DNA of 64,000 nt from an uncultured Oscillospiraceae bacterium. Lineage in GTDB: Bacteria > Bacillota > Clostridia > Oscillospirales > Oscillospiraceae. The notes under the pieces are model-generated. The model made no database searches. It worked only from the letters and a program-made list of their open reading frames with translations, and was not told the DNA's origin. Where the stretch lies: the NCBI GenBank assembly GCA_934567355.1, contig CAKTJC010000003.1, forward strand, positions 1-64,000, in the 5' to 3' direction. Position numbers and translations under genes: made by a program. Numbering within the stretch: position 1 is the first letter of the stretch; each line of letters begins with the position of its first letter. This document shows, piece by piece, positions 20,051 through 28,167 of this stretch.

Positions 20051-20980
20051 ATGAATCAACATGAAACCTTCAAAAAAATCTGGACCTATTTCGTCATTGC
20101 CGGGATCGCGTTTCTGTCGGCGCTGAACTATGAGCTGTTCATCTTCCCCAATCAGTTCGCCCCGTCGGGGATCAACGGCATCTGCACCATGATCCAGTAC
20201 CTCACCGGCATCAGCGTGGGCTATCTGAGCCTGCTGGTGAATATCCCCCTGGCCATCTGGTGCTATGTGTCCGTCAGTAAGCCCGTGGCCATCCGGAGCA
20301 TGGTGTATGTGGTGGTGTTTTCCGTGGCGCTGCTGGTGCTGGACAAAATAGACCTGAGCCCCATCGCCTACTCCACCGACAACGGCACCAGCCGCATCCT
20401 CGGGCCGCTGGTGGCGGGCATCATCATGGGCTTCTGCTATGCCGTGCTCATCAAGGCCAGCGCCTATACCGGCGGCACGGACTTCGTTTCCGCCGTCATT
20501 CACAAATTCCACCCGGAAAAGAGCGTATTTTCTCTCACCTTTGCCATCAACGCCATGGTTGCAATTGCCAGCTTTTTCGTGTATGATTACAAAATGGAGC
20601 CGGTGATTTTGTGCATCCTGTATGGATTCGCCTCCACCACCGTGGGCGACCGGTTCCAGAAGAGCGGCCGCAGCGCCATCCGCTTTGAGATCGTCACCGA
20701 CTACCCGGACGAGATCTGCGGCGACATCATCCACCTGCTCCACCACAGCGCCACCCGCTACAAGGCCGTGGGCGCATTCTCCGGCAAGGAGACCTGGATC
20801 GTCATGTGCGTGGTGAACACCACCCAGGCCGCCGCCCTGAAGCACGTCATTGAGCAGTATCCTCATACCTTTGCCATGATGAGCCAGGTAGGCGGCGTCA
20901 TGGGCAATTTCAAAAAGCTCAACGAAAAGGGCACCCCCGTCCCCCATATCCTGGACGGCGGCGACGGGAAGACGGAGTGA
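20051..20980 (+). CDS. YitT family membrane protein (DUF161 + DUF2179)
   Basis: 309 residues. Five or six membrane helices in the first ~190 residues with the family motifs FPNQFAPSGINGI and SAYTGGTDF, then a soluble C-terminal DUF2179 domain (RFEIVTDYPDEICGDIIHLLHHSATRYKAVGAFSGKE...) ending in an acidic tail. Members are cytoplasmic-membrane proteins of unknown substrate; the C-terminal domain resembles small-molecule-binding folds. Monocistronic by its surroundings; an R4 half-site lies just downstream. Confidence 0.9.
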   Translation: MNQHETFKKIWTYFVIAGIAFLSALNYELFIFPNQFAPSGINGICTMIQYLTGISVGYLSLLVNIPLAIWCYVSVSKPVAIRSMVYVVVFSVALLVLDKIDLSPIAYSTDNGTSRILGPLVAGIIMGFCYAVLIKASAYTGGTDFVSAVIHKFHPEKSVFSLTFAINAMVAIASFFVYDYKMEPVILCILYGFASTTVGDRFQKSGRSAIRFEIVTDYPDEICGDIIHLLHHSATRYKAVGAFSGKETWIVMCVVNTTQAAALKHVIEQYPHTFAMMSQVGGVMGNFKKLNEKGTPVPHILDGGDGKTE

Positions 20981-20996
20981 GTTTCTCCTGAGCGTC

Positions 20997-21026
20997 TCAT
21001 GAGGAAACCTTTGAATAAATCTGCTT
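20997..21026 (+). repeat. Solo R4-type terminus
   Basis: GAGGAAACCTTTGAATAAAT resembles one end of the R4 elements (GGAACCTCTGAATAAATCGG), but the rest is absent. It lies between the YitT-family gene and the low-GC nuclease gene; perhaps a deletion scar. Confidence 0.45.
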
Positions 21027-21055
21027 TCTTAAGCCACCGCAGGAGATGAAATGAA

Positions 21056-22093
21056 ATGACGGATCATCAGAAATTTTATCAGGAAATTGCCTGTTTGCTG
21101 GAGAATGCGAAAAAAAGGGCAAAAACTGCGGTGAATGTGGCAATGGTTTATACCTATTACGAAATAGGAAGAAGAATTGTGGAAGAAGAGCAGCATGGAG
21201 AAAGCCGTGCAGCTTATGGACAGCAAATCATAAAAGAGCTTTCGGATTTATTGACAAAAAATTATGGCAAGGGTTTTTCTGTCGGTAATTTGAAAAATAT
21301 CCGGCAGTTTTACATGATCTATGCAAAGGATCAGATTGGCGAAACAGTGTTTTGCCAATCTGATGATCTGCCGGTAGTTTCCACGGGGAGAAAATTTTAT
21401 CTGAGTTGGTCCCATTACCTGAAGCTGATGCGGATCCAAAATGTGGACGAACGGCATTTTTATGAAATTGAAGCGGTAAAAAACGATTGGAGTCTGTCCG
21501 AACTCAAACGCCAATATAACAGTTCACTTTATGAGCGTTTGGCATTAAGCAGCGACAAAGAAAAGATCTCCCAGCTTTCGCAGAGAGGTCAGATTTTGGA
21601 GAAACCGACCGATGCAGTGAAAGACCCGTATATACTTGAATTTTTAGGGCTCCCCGAGCTGCCTGTATATTCGGAGTCGGATCTGGAAACAAAGATTATT
21701 GACCATCTGCAGCAATTTCTGCTGGAATTGGGGACAGGCTTTGCCTTTGTGGGGCGACAGGTTCGATTTACCTTTGATGAAGAACATTTCCGCGTTGATC
21801 TCGTATTTTACAATCGTTTGCTACGCTGCTTTGTCCTGTTTGATTTGAAAATCGGTGAATTGAAACATCAGGATATCGGTCAGATGCAGATGTATGTCAA
21901 TTACTACGACCGTAAGGTAAAGCTTCCGGAGGAAAATCCAACGATTGGAATTGTCCTTTGCAAGGATAAAAACAATGCCGTTGTGGAGATGACACTTCCG
22001 GAAAACAACACGCAAATATTTGCAAGCAAATATGAAACGGTTTTGCCCAGCAAGGCAGAACTGAAAAAACTGCTGAGTGAACAGAGCGAATAA
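21056..22093 (+). CDS. DUF1016 / YhcG-type PDDEXK nuclease-domain protein
   Basis: 345 residues. N-terminal helical DUF1016 domain (YTYYEIGRRIVEEEQHG, YGKGFSVGNLKNIRQFY, LSWSHYLKLMRI) and a C-terminal PDDEXK-like nuclease domain: the DLVFYNRLLRCFVLFDLKIG stretch at about 258-277 supplies the D...(D/E)xK pattern, followed by IGQMQMYVNYYD. Family members are typically found in accessory, defence-associated or mobile regions and are predicted DNA/RNA nucleases. The gene is clearly lower in GC than its neighbours and has no operon partner here, which suggests transfer. Function beyond a nuclease fold is not known to me. Confidence 0.88.
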   Translation: MTDHQKFYQEIACLLENAKKRAKTAVNVAMVYTYYEIGRRIVEEEQHGESRAAYGQQIIKELSDLLTKNYGKGFSVGNLKNIRQFYMIYAKDQIGETVFCQSDDLPVVSTGRKFYLSWSHYLKLMRIQNVDERHFYEIEAVKNDWSLSELKRQYNSSLYERLALSSDKEKISQLSQRGQILEKPTDAVKDPYILEFLGLPELPVYSESDLETKIIDHLQQFLLELGTGFAFVGRQVRFTFDEEHFRVDLVFYNRLLRCFVLFDLKIGELKHQDIGQMQMYVNYYDRKVKLPEENPTIGIVLCKDKNNAVVEMTLPENNTQIFASKYETVLPSKAELKKLLSEQSE

Positions 22094-22127
22094 AAGTGCA
22101 TTCACCCAACCGGTTCCACATTTTATC

Positions 22128-22353
22128 TGTCACCGCTTCTCATCAGTCACGCCCCTGCGGGGCGCGCCAGCTTTTTGATTATGGTATGATTGCCACCGGC
22201 AATCATCATATTGAAAGATTCGCTGCGCTCTGCAACACCCCCGGGGAAAGCCAAGGGGTTGCTGCAAACTTCAGGGTGGCAGCAGCCATCCTACGCCACA
22301 CCCCCTGACCTCGCTGCGCTCGGCCACCCCCGCAAGGCGGGGGGCAAGAAGCT
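22128..22353. repeat. R6 + R2 repeat block
   Basis: R6 (CATCAGTCACGCCCCTGCGG, then GATTGCCACCGGCAATCAT and AGATTCGCTGCGCTCTGC) is followed by an R2 module (CACCCCCTGACCTCGCTGCG, CCCCCGCAAGGCGGGGG). R6 is nearly identical to a copy near 56630. Confidence 0.85.
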
Positions 22354-22440
22354 CCCGGTTTCTGACGCAAAAGCGTTACCGGGTGGGGCAGGGCACAAAA
22401 AGAATTCGTACAAACCAAAAGCGTCATTAAAAAAAGGAGG
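22354..22440 (+). repeat. R5 leader repeat, copy 1 (before the IMP dehydrogenase gene)
   Basis: CCCGGTTTC...GCAAAAGCGTTACCGGG hairpin, then GTGGGGCAGGGCA, AAAAAGAATTCGTAC, AAAGCGT and A7GGAGG; the last bases are the ribosome-binding site of the gene. Same leader at 28168 and 46066. Confidence 0.8.
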
Positions 22441-22450
22441 AATATATACC

Positions 22451-23956
22451 ATGGCGTATTATTACAAGGAGCCCAGCCATACCTTCAGTGAGTACCTGCT
22501 CATTCCCGGCTACACGTCCGAGGACTGCATCCCCGACAACGTGAGCCTGAAAACCCCTCTGGTGAAATACCGCAAGGGGATGGAAGAGCCCGCCATCTCC
22601 CTGAACGTGCCGCTGACCTCCGCTGTGATGCAGTCCGTGTCCAATGACACCCTGGCCATCGCCCTGGCGAAGGAGGGCGGCATCAGCTTCATCTTCGGCT
22701 CCCAGACCATCGAGAATCAGGCCGCCATGGTGGCGCGGGTCAAAAATCATAAGGCGGGCTTCGTCACCTCCGCCTCCAACCTGACCCCGGATAATACCCT
22801 GGCAGACGTGCTGGCGCTGAAGGCCAGCAACGGCTTCTCCACCGTGGCCATCACCGCCGACGGCACCCCCAACGGCAAGCTCCTGGGCATCGTGTCCAGC
22901 CGGGATTACCGCGTGTCCCGCATGCAGCCGACGGACAAGGTCTCCACCTTCATGACCCCCCTGGAAAAGCTCATCACCGCCCCCGCCGAAACCACCCTGA
23001 AGGAAGCCAACGACATCATCTGGGATCATAAGCTCAACAGCCTTCCCATCGTGGATCACGACGGGAACCTGATGTACTTCGTCTTCCGCAAGGACTACGC
23101 CTCCCATAAAGAAAATCCCCTGGAGCTGCTGGACGACAAGAAGCGCTACCTGGTGGGCGCGGGCATCAATACCCGGGACTACGCCCAGCGCATCCCCGCC
23201 CTGCTGGAGGCCGGCGCGGACGTGTTCGTCATCGATTCCTCCGAGGGCTATACCTGCTGGCAGAAAAAGACCATCGACTGGGTGCGGCAGACCTACGGCA
23301 ATACCGTCAAGATCGGCGCCGGCAACGTGGTGGACCGGGACGGCTTCCGCTTCCTGGCAGAGGCCGGCGCGGACTTTGTAAAGGTGGGCATCGGCGGCGG
23401 CTCCATCTGCATCACCCGGGAGACCAAGGGCATCGGCCGCGGACAGGCCACCGCCCTGATCGAGGTCGCCGCCGCCCGGGACGAATACTTCCGGGAGACC
23501 GGCGTGTATGTGCCCATCTGCTCCGACGGCGGCATCGTCCACGATTACCACATGACCCTGGCGCTGGCCATGGGCGCGGACTTCCTCATGCTGGGCCGCT
23601 ACTTCGCCCGCTTCGACGAAGGCCCCACCCCCAAGATCATGGTAAACGGCGCTTATATGAAGGAATACTGGGGCGAGGGCTCCAACCGCGCCCGCAACTG
23701 GCAGCGCTACGACCTGGGCGGCGCCACCAAGCTGAGCTTCGAGGAGGGCGTGGACAGCTACGTCACCTACGCCGGCCCCCTGCACGACAATGTGGAGGCA
23801 TCGCTCTATAAGGTGAAGTCCACCATGTGCAACGTGGGCGTGACCAATATCCCCGACTTGCAGCGAGACGCCAAGCTGACTTTGGTCTCCTCCGTCTCCA
23901 TCGTAGAAGGCGGCTACCACGACGTGACCCTCCGCTCCTCCAACCCCGCAAAATAA
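22451..23956 (+). CDS. guaB: IMP dehydrogenase
   Basis: 501-residue TIM-barrel enzyme oxidising IMP to XMP, the committed step of GMP synthesis. Two CBS domains are inserted at about 105-220 ([19 protein letters not shown]...[20 protein letters not shown]). Catalytic loop [20 protein letters not shown] with the nucleophilic Cys, the [31 protein letters not shown] phosphate-binding region, and an Arg/Glu-rich flap ([16 protein letters not shown]) are present. The ATG immediately follows the R5 leader's AAAAAAAGGAGG. The sequence belongs to the long IMPDH subgroup with the [16 protein letters not shown] end. Confidence 0.93.
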   Translation: MAYYYKEPSHTFSEYLLIPGYTSEDCIPDNVSLKTPLVKYRKGMEEPAISLNVPLTSAVMQSVSNDTLAIALAKEGGISFIFGSQTIENQAAMVARVKNHKAGFVTSASNLTPDNTLADVLALKASNGFSTVAITADGTPNGKLLGIVSSRDYRVSRMQPTDKVSTFMTPLEKLITAPAETTLKEANDIIWDHKLNSLPIVDHDGNLMYFVFRKDYASHKENPLELLDDKKRYLVGAGINTRDYAQRIPALLEAGADVFVIDSSEGYTCWQKKTIDWVRQTYGNTVKIGAGNVVDRDGFRFLAEAGADFVKVGIGGGSICITRETKGIGRGQATALIEVAAARDEYFRETGVYVPICSDGGIVHDYHMTLALAMGADFLMLGRYFARFDEGPTPKIMVNGAYMKEYWGEGSNRARNWQRYDLGGATKLSFEEGVDSYVTYAGPLHDNVEASLYKVKSTMCNVGVTNIPDLQRDAKLTLVSSVSIVEGGYHDVTLRSSNPAK

Positions 23957-24008
23957 ACCACCCCACCGCAGACCCCAGTTGGATGAACGGAATGCACCCC
24001 GTTCCCCT

Positions 24009-24167
24009 TGTAGGGGCCGATGCCCACATCGGCCCGCGCCGGGTCGGTTTATTTCCATGCCCGGTTGAATGGAGAAATGTTGCGTTCTCATCCCATTCCC
24101 CTGTCCCATTCGACGTGCCGGTCGGTTCCGTGAGGTTTGCGGGCCGATGTGGGCATCGGCCCCTACA
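24009..24167 (-). repeat. R1 repeat, copy 9
   Basis: Between convergent guaB and the flavodoxin gene; reverse orientation. Confidence 0.9.
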
Positions 24168-24219
24168 TTCGCGTTGGGGTGCGTTCCATTCAACGTACTG
24201 AAGGCAAAAGCGCGTATAA

Positions 24220-24258
24220 AAACCCGCCTCTCCTGGGCAAATGGAGGGGCGGGTCTTT
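24220..24258 (+). terminator. Terminator between guaB and the flavodoxin gene
   Basis: AAACCCGCCTCTCC / GGAGGGGCGGGT-type stem (ACCCGCC..GGCGGGT) followed by CTTTATTTT on the plus strand; probably bidirectional between convergent genes. Confidence 0.8.
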
Positions 24259-24296
24259 ATTTTAGGAGGTATTTCAGCTCGGGTTTCAGAAAGTAA

Positions 24297-24725
24297 TTAC
24301 TGCGCCAGCTTGGCGCCCAGGTTCCGGCAGGCGTCCAGGGCGTCGGCGTCGGGGGCTTCCTGGCAGATCACGCTGTCGCATACCAGGTCGGCGCCGTCGC
24401 TGCGGCAGGTGCCTTCCCAGGTGGACATCCATTCGCCGTCGCCCCAGCCGTAGGAGCCGAACAGGGCGATGGGCTTGCCGGAGAGCTTGCCCTCGCAGGC
24501 GGTGAACATGGGCTCAAATTCGTCGCTTTCCAGCTCCTCGGCGCCCATGGCGGGGCAGCCGAAGGCGATGGCGTCGAATTCGTCCGCCTTGGCGGCGTCA
24601 AATTCAGCGGCGGTGAACACGCTCACATCCGCACCGGCAGCCTTCGCGCCGGCCTCCACAGCCTCGGCCATGGCCTGGGTGTTCCCCGTGCCGCTCCAAT
24701 AACAAACAGCTACTTTTTTCATCAT
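24297..24725 (-). CDS. Flavodoxin
   Basis: 142-residue FMN protein carrying low-potential electrons. The phosphate-binding loop WSGTGNTQAMAEAV (residues ~10-23) and the FMN-shielding FGSYGWGDGEWM loop are typical of short-chain clostridial flavodoxins. It lies downstream of the DUF3793 gene; flavodoxin replaces ferredoxin under iron limitation in many bacteria, which fits the operator-bearing promoter of that cluster. The 397-bp gap upstream contains R1 copy 10 and otherwise nothing recognisable, so it may have its own, unseen promoter. Confidence 0.93.
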   Translation of the reverse strand: MMKKVAVCYWSGTGNTQAMAEAVEAGAKAAGADVSVFTAAEFDAAKADEFDAIAFGCPAMGAEELESDEFEPMFTACEGKLSGKPIALFGSYGWGDGEWMSTWEGTCRSDGADLVCDSVICQEAPDADALDACRNLGAKLAQ

Positions 24726-24937
24726 ACATCAACCTTTCTGTGCACTTTTCAGATGCATCTGCCAACCGCCCCGGACGAATCAGCATCGAATTCCCATTTC
24801 CAAAGCCCTCTTCACAGACGGCTGGCAGCTGCACCCGATGATTTCGTATTCATTTGTATTCTTGGCACCCCCCCGCAGGGGCGGCGACAGTTAAAACGCG
24901 GAACCACTCAGATGAATGGTATGCACCCCGTTCCCCT

Positions 24938-25097
24938 TGTAGGGGCCGATGCCCACATCGGCCCGCGCCGGGCTGGTTAATGTCCATGGCCCGGTTGAAT
25001 GGAGAAATGTTGCGTTTTCATCCCATTTTCCTACCCCATTCAACGCACCGCAGAGGTTCCGTAGGGTTTCGGGCCGATGTGGGCATCGGCCCCTACA
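24938..25097 (-). repeat. R1 repeat, copy 10
   Basis: Between the DUF3793 gene and the flavodoxin gene; reverse orientation, canonical stems. Confidence 0.9.
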
Positions 25098-25122
25098 TTC
25101 CCGTCGGGGTGCGTACGGTTCC

Positions 25123-25674
25123 TCAATGCTTCACCGCCAGCTGCTCGATGTTCCGGCCTTTTTTCCACTGGTCGCAGTAGACCCGGGTGCATTTTTTGTA
25201 CTGGGCGAACTTCCGCCGCGCGGCCTGCTCGTCGCCGTAGACCTTCCAGCAGCCCACGCATTTGCAGTCCTGCGCCCGGTGCTCGATGAAGCCCTGCACA
25301 TCCTCCGGCGGATAGCCCAGGAAAAGCCCGATCTCATGGGGAAATTCCTCGCTGACCCGCAGGCGGCGGCTCAGCTCCACCAGACAGCGGCTGGTGTTTT
25401 CCGGGTCGTAGCCCAGCTGCCGCAGCATTTTGGACGCCTGGCTGTCCGCCATGTCCGATTGCAGCCGCCCGGGGCGGTACAGGTAGATCAGCGCCCGCCC
25501 CTGGGAGAAGCGCAGCGGCACGATCCGCAGCCCCTTGCCGCTCAGCCGTCCGTTCAGCTGCCGCAGGGACTGCACCAGCTCCTGCTGCCCGGTGCAGGGG
25601 CAGGAGAAGAGGTTGGCCGTCTTCAGCCCCGCCAGCGTGGGCGCGCAGTTGCGCACCAGAAATTCCTCAGACAT
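25123..25674 (-). CDS. DUF3793 family protein
   Basis: 183 residues; resembles the DUF3793 family of Clostridia. Features: an N-terminal C-A-P...LFSC motif, a central region similar to RALIYLYRPGRLQ, LGY...CLVELSRRL, and EFPHEIGLFLGYPPEDVQGF, then a cysteine-rich CKCVGCWKVY and a basic C-terminus. Cysteines 26, 28 and the C-x-C-x2-C cluster could bind metal. Family members are often near flavodoxin and iron-uptake genes, as here. The gene starts inside the end of the preceding tiny membrane-protein gene (8-bp overlap), so the two are coupled. Molecular function unknown. Confidence 0.85.
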   Translation of the reverse strand: MSEEFLVRNCAPTLAGLKTANLFSCPCTGQQELVQSLRQLNGRLSGKGLRIVPLRFSQGRALIYLYRPGRLQSDMADSQASKMLRQLGYDPENTSRCLVELSRRLRVSEEFPHEIGLFLGYPPEDVQGFIEHRAQDCKCVGCWKVYGDEQAARRKFAQYKKCTRVYCDQWKKGRNIEQLAVKH

Positions 25675-25780
25675 GGCACACCTTCCCCCGCAGCCACCGC
25701 TTCACCCAAAACGCCGTCCACACAAATCCCCCCAGCAGCACAAGTCCCGCCGCCGTGGAAATCAGATCCGAATGCACCAT
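25667..25780 (-). CDS. Small single-helix membrane protein
   Basis: 37 residues, MVHSDLISTAAGLVLLGGFV...; one hydrophobic helix (about 6-26), then WVKRWLRGKVCHV, a basic tail with one Cys. Ribosome-binding site GAAGGAGTG ten bases before the ATG. It is the first gene after the strong operator-bearing promoter and overlaps the DUF3793 gene. The shape recalls the short FeoB-associated membrane proteins, but it lacks their Cys-rich tail; the comparison is only by context and topology. Confidence 0.7.
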   Translation of the reverse strand: MVHSDLISTAAGLVLLGGFVWTAFWVKRWLRGKVCHV

Positions 25781-25798
25781 ATCCTTCACTCCTTCTAA

Positions 25799-25847
25799 GT
25801 TAGCATAAGCTAACCAATGACGTAATCTTTAGTTAGCCTTCGCTAAC
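25799..25847 (-). promoter_or_regulatory. Paired dyad operators GTTAGC-N4-GCTAAC
   Basis: Perfect dyads GTTAGC-ATAA-GCTAAC (25799-25814) and GTTAGC-CTTC-GCTAAC (25832-25847), centres 33 bp apart (about three helical turns), just downstream of the -10 box. Half-sites resemble the TTAGG/CCTAA core of DtxR/IdeR iron-repressor boxes, so iron-responsive repression is a reasonable guess. Confidence 0.8.
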
Positions 25848-25854
25848 TGCTGCT

Positions 25855-25883
25855 ACTATACACGATGCAGCCCCGCTTGTCAA
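25855..25883 (-). promoter_or_regulatory. Strong sigma-A promoter of the DUF3793 cluster
   Basis: On the minus strand TTGACA-N17-TATAGT, with the -35 at 25878-25883 and the -10 at 25855-25860; two dyad operators follow directly. Confidence 0.88.
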
Positions 25884-25927
25884 GCCCTCCGCGTAAAAAT
25901 ATTCTCCCCCGGAATCTACGAAAAATA

Positions 25928-26110
25928 CACTACACCCCCTCTTGGCTCCCCCTCTGGGGGAGCTGGCAAAAATCTTTGATTTTTGACTGAAGGGGTATCG
26001 TTCGTTCGAAGGAGCATGGTGCAAACTTTGGCCGGGCAGCAACCATCCTACGACACACCCCCTGACCTCGCTGACGCTCGGCCACCCCCCGCAAAGCGGG
26101 GGGCAAGAGC
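25928..26110. repeat. R3 + R2 repeat block
   Basis: CTCCCCCTCTGGGGGAGC, AAAAATCTTTGATTTTTGACTGAA, then CACCCCCTGACCTCGCTGACGCTCGGCC and a CCCCCCGC/GCGGGGGG hairpin, leading directly into R1 copy 11. Confidence 0.85.
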
Positions 26111-26151
26111 CTGATAAAGGGTGCGTTGAATGGTACGCACCCCGACGCGAA

Positions 26152-26402
26152 TGTAGGGGCCGATGCCCACATCGGCCCGCAACCCCACGGAACCTCGTGG
26201 TACGTTGAATGGGACGGGGGAATGGGATTATAAATAACGTTTTCCCATTCAATCAGGGGGCACCCTCTCAGTCAGCCCTTTGGGCTGCCAGCTACCCCAG
26301 AGGGGGAGCCGAGGGGTGGTGACTTGGGGGGCTGGTTCCGTTCAACCGGGGCATGGGAATAAACCAACCCTGGGCGGGCCGATGTGGGCATCGGCCCCTA
26401 CA
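26152..26402 (+). repeat. R1 repeat, copy 11, carrying a nested R3 module
   Basis: 251 bp instead of about 158. After the central CCCATTCAA a foreign segment (about 26257-26345) carries CACCCTCTCAGTCAGCCC...AGAGGGGGAGCC, i.e. an R3 relative in reverse orientation; the R1 right half then resumes. Confidence 0.85.
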
Positions 26403-26460
26403 ATGAGACCTTGGGTGCATTCCATCCTGAAATTTGTCCTTCCCGCGTGAAAAAAAGTGC

Positions 26461-26489
26461 TTGACAAATGGACAGCAATATGGTAGAGT
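26461..26489 (+). promoter_or_regulatory. Promoter of the Trp T-box transporter operon
   Basis: TTGACA-N17-TAGAGT immediately upstream of the T-box leader. Confidence 0.82.
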
Positions 26490-26495
26490 GTCCCC

Positions 26496-26780
26496 AAGTT
26501 CAATAGGAAACCGTTGAGGCGGAAGTAAAGTCGGAAGCGCACCCACAGAGAGTCCTGCATGGCTGAGAGCAGGGCGGTAAGCGGATCGGCAAATGGGCCG
26601 CCGAGGGCAGGGGGAAAGGCGTGAGCCGAGTATCTTCTGACGCAATGCCGGCGTTATCGGGCAGCGGATGTGTTGGCATCTGCATGAGGTGGTCGCTTCG
26701 GCGGCAAACAAGGTGGTACCGCAGAATATTCATTCTGTCCTTGTTCCCAAGTATTGTTTGGGAGCAGGGATTTTTTTGTA
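26496..26780 (+). promoter_or_regulatory. T-box leader with tryptophan specifier
   Basis: Stem I: GGCGG (26518-26522) pairs with CCGCC (26598-26602), GTCG (26530-26533) with CGGC (26587-26590). Specifier loop: AAGTAAA on one side and AAATGGG on the other, giving TGG (Trp) at 26594-26596. The AGAGAG motif and apical GGCTGAGAGC follow the family. T-box AGGTGGTACCGCAG near 26711-26724, then a terminator (TCCTTGTTCCCAA / TTTGGGAGCAGGGA, TTTTTTT). Should allow read-through when tRNA-Trp is uncharged. Confidence 0.93.
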
Positions 26781-26840
26781 CCCTTTTCAGCGTCTCTCCA
26801 AGGGGACGAGGAAAGCGATAAACAACAAGGAGGCTTCTTT

Positions 26841-26873
26841 ATGACACATCCGGGGAGACGATGGCGACGCTGA
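26841..26873 (+). CDS. Putative 10-codon leader peptide MTHPGRRWRR
   Basis: A tiny ORF with its own ribosome-binding site (AAGGAGGC, seven to eight bases before the ATG) placed after the T-box terminator and 54 bp before the transporter gene. It encodes ten residues with one Trp flanked by Arg codons (RRWRR). Position and length parallel the 10-codon Trp leader peptide of the B. subtilis anti-TRAP operon, which also lies behind a Trp T-box. Whether it is translated is not shown by sequence alone. Confidence 0.5.
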   Translation: MTHPGRRWRR

Positions 26874-26926
26874 CACAGTGTCCGTCCATCCACCATTCAT
26901 CAATCATAAAAAAGGAGATCAAAATT

Positions 26927-27901
26927 ATGAAAAAGTTTATCAGCCTGATGCTCGCCGCCGCGATGGCGCTGTCCGTATTTGCCGTTTCCGCCTTTGCAGA
27001 AGAAAAGACCAGCTTCAAGGTCGCCATTGTGCAGCAGCTGGATCACGCATCCCTGGATGAGATTCGCACCGCCGCCGAAGCCAAGCTCCTGGCGCTGGCC
27101 GAGGAGAAGGGCGTGGAGCTGGAAGTCAAGGATTTCAACGGCCAGAATGACGCCACCGTCCTCAACCAGATCGGCGCACAGGTGGTCGACGGCGGCTATG
27201 ACGCCGTCATCCCCATCGCCACCCTGGCTGCCACCTGCATGACCACCGCCACCGAGGATACCGGCATCCCCGTGATCTACGCCGCCATCTCCGACCCCGA
27301 AAGCTCCGGCCTGACCGGCATTGAGAACGTCACCGGCACCTCCGACGCGCTGAACACCGCCTTCATTCTGGATATGATGCTGACCGTCCAGCCCGAGGTG
27401 AAGACCGTCGGCCTGCTGTATTCCCGCTCCGAGATCAATTCCGAGCAGCCCATTGCCCAGGCCAAGGAATATCTGGATGAAAAGGGCATCGCCTATGTGG
27501 AAAAGACCGGCAACACCGCCGACGAGGTGCTCTCCGCCGCCTCCGAGCTGGCCGAGCGCTGCGACGCCGTGTTCACCCCCACCGATAATACCGTCATGGC
27601 AGTGGAAAGCGCCGTGGCTGAGATCCTCAACGAGGCCGGCGTGCCCCACTACACCGGCGCGGATTCCTTCGTCGCCTGCGGCGCCTTCGCCACCTGCGGC
27701 GTCAACTACACCGAGCTGGGCGAAAAGACCGCCGAAATGGCCTTCGACATCCTGATGGGCGGCGAGATCCCCGAGTTCCACGTGATGGACGGCGGCATCA
27801 TCACCGTCAACACCGAAGTGGCCGCCCAGCTGGGCATCGACTACGCCCCCTTCGCCGACATGGCAGGCACCGTGAAAGAAATCGTCACCACCGAGGAATA
27901 A
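26927..27901 (+). CDS. ABC transporter substrate-binding protein, TrpX-like
   Basis: 324 residues of the periplasmic-binding-protein class I type (ABC_sub_bind / TrpX family). A signal peptide, MKKFISLMLAAAMALSVFAV ending AFA-EE, is followed by SFKVAIVQQLDHASLDEIR and a two-lobe fold with VIYAAISDPESSGL and GTSDALNT. Start chosen at the ATG after AAAAAAGGAG; an in-frame extension overlaps the leader. Unusually for a Gram-positive binding protein, no lipobox cysteine is visible, so it may be released rather than lipid-anchored. The Trp T-box implies tryptophan (or a related indole compound) as substrate. Permease and ATPase genes follow. Confidence 0.88.
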   Translation: MKKFISLMLAAAMALSVFAVSAFAEEKTSFKVAIVQQLDHASLDEIRTAAEAKLLALAEEKGVELEVKDFNGQNDATVLNQIGAQVVDGGYDAVIPIATLAATCMTTATEDTGIPVIYAAISDPESSGLTGIENVTGTSDALNTAFILDMMLTVQPEVKTVGLLYSRSEINSEQPIAQAKEYLDEKGIAYVEKTGNTADEVLSAASELAERCDAVFTPTDNTVMAVESAVAEILNEAGVPHYTGADSFVACGAFATCGVNYTELGEKTAEMAFDILMGGEIPEFHVMDGGIITVNTEVAAQLGIDYAPFADMAGTVKEIVTTEE

Positions 27902-27944
27902 TAATGACAGGGGGCAGTGTGGAGTTTGACCTGCCGGCAACCAA

Positions 27945-28140
27945 CGCAGGCCACACCCCCTGACCTCGCTGACGCTCGGCCACCCCCCGCAGGGCGGGGG
28001 GCAAGGAACTTGGCTCCCCCTTTGGGGGAGTTGTCAAAAATCTTTGATTTTTGACTGAGAGGGTGCCCCCGGTTGAATGGAACCAGCCCCAAGTTACCAC
28101 CCCTCGGCTTCCCCCAGGGAAAGCCAAGGGGGGCTTGCCG
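27945..28140. repeat. R2 + R3 repeat block inside the transporter operon
   Basis: CACCCCCTGACCTCGCTGACG and the CCCCCCGC/GCGGGGGG hairpin, then GGCTCCCCCTTTGGGGGAG and the TCAAAAATCTTTGATTTTTG hairpin. It separates the binding-protein gene from the permease by about 360 bp and could form processing or attenuating hairpins. Confidence 0.85.
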
Positions 28141-28167
28141 CAAATTTCAACCGGTCAGCAATCCTGC

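Noticed and set aside
22354..22440. R5 leader as a preQ1-I riboswitch because of its A-rich tail before the ribosome-binding site
   Set aside because: The hairpin and loop do not match the preQ1-I consensus and the downstream genes have no queuosine theme.
24949..25803. Plus-strand frame over R1 copy 10 and opposite the DUF3793 gene
   Set aside because: The first third is translated repeat sequence (MWASAPT-type peptide seen at many R1 copies) and the rest is antisense.
25930..26252. Minus-strand frames over the R2/R3/R1 block
   Set aside because: Translations of repeats that recur at other copies; no initiation signals.
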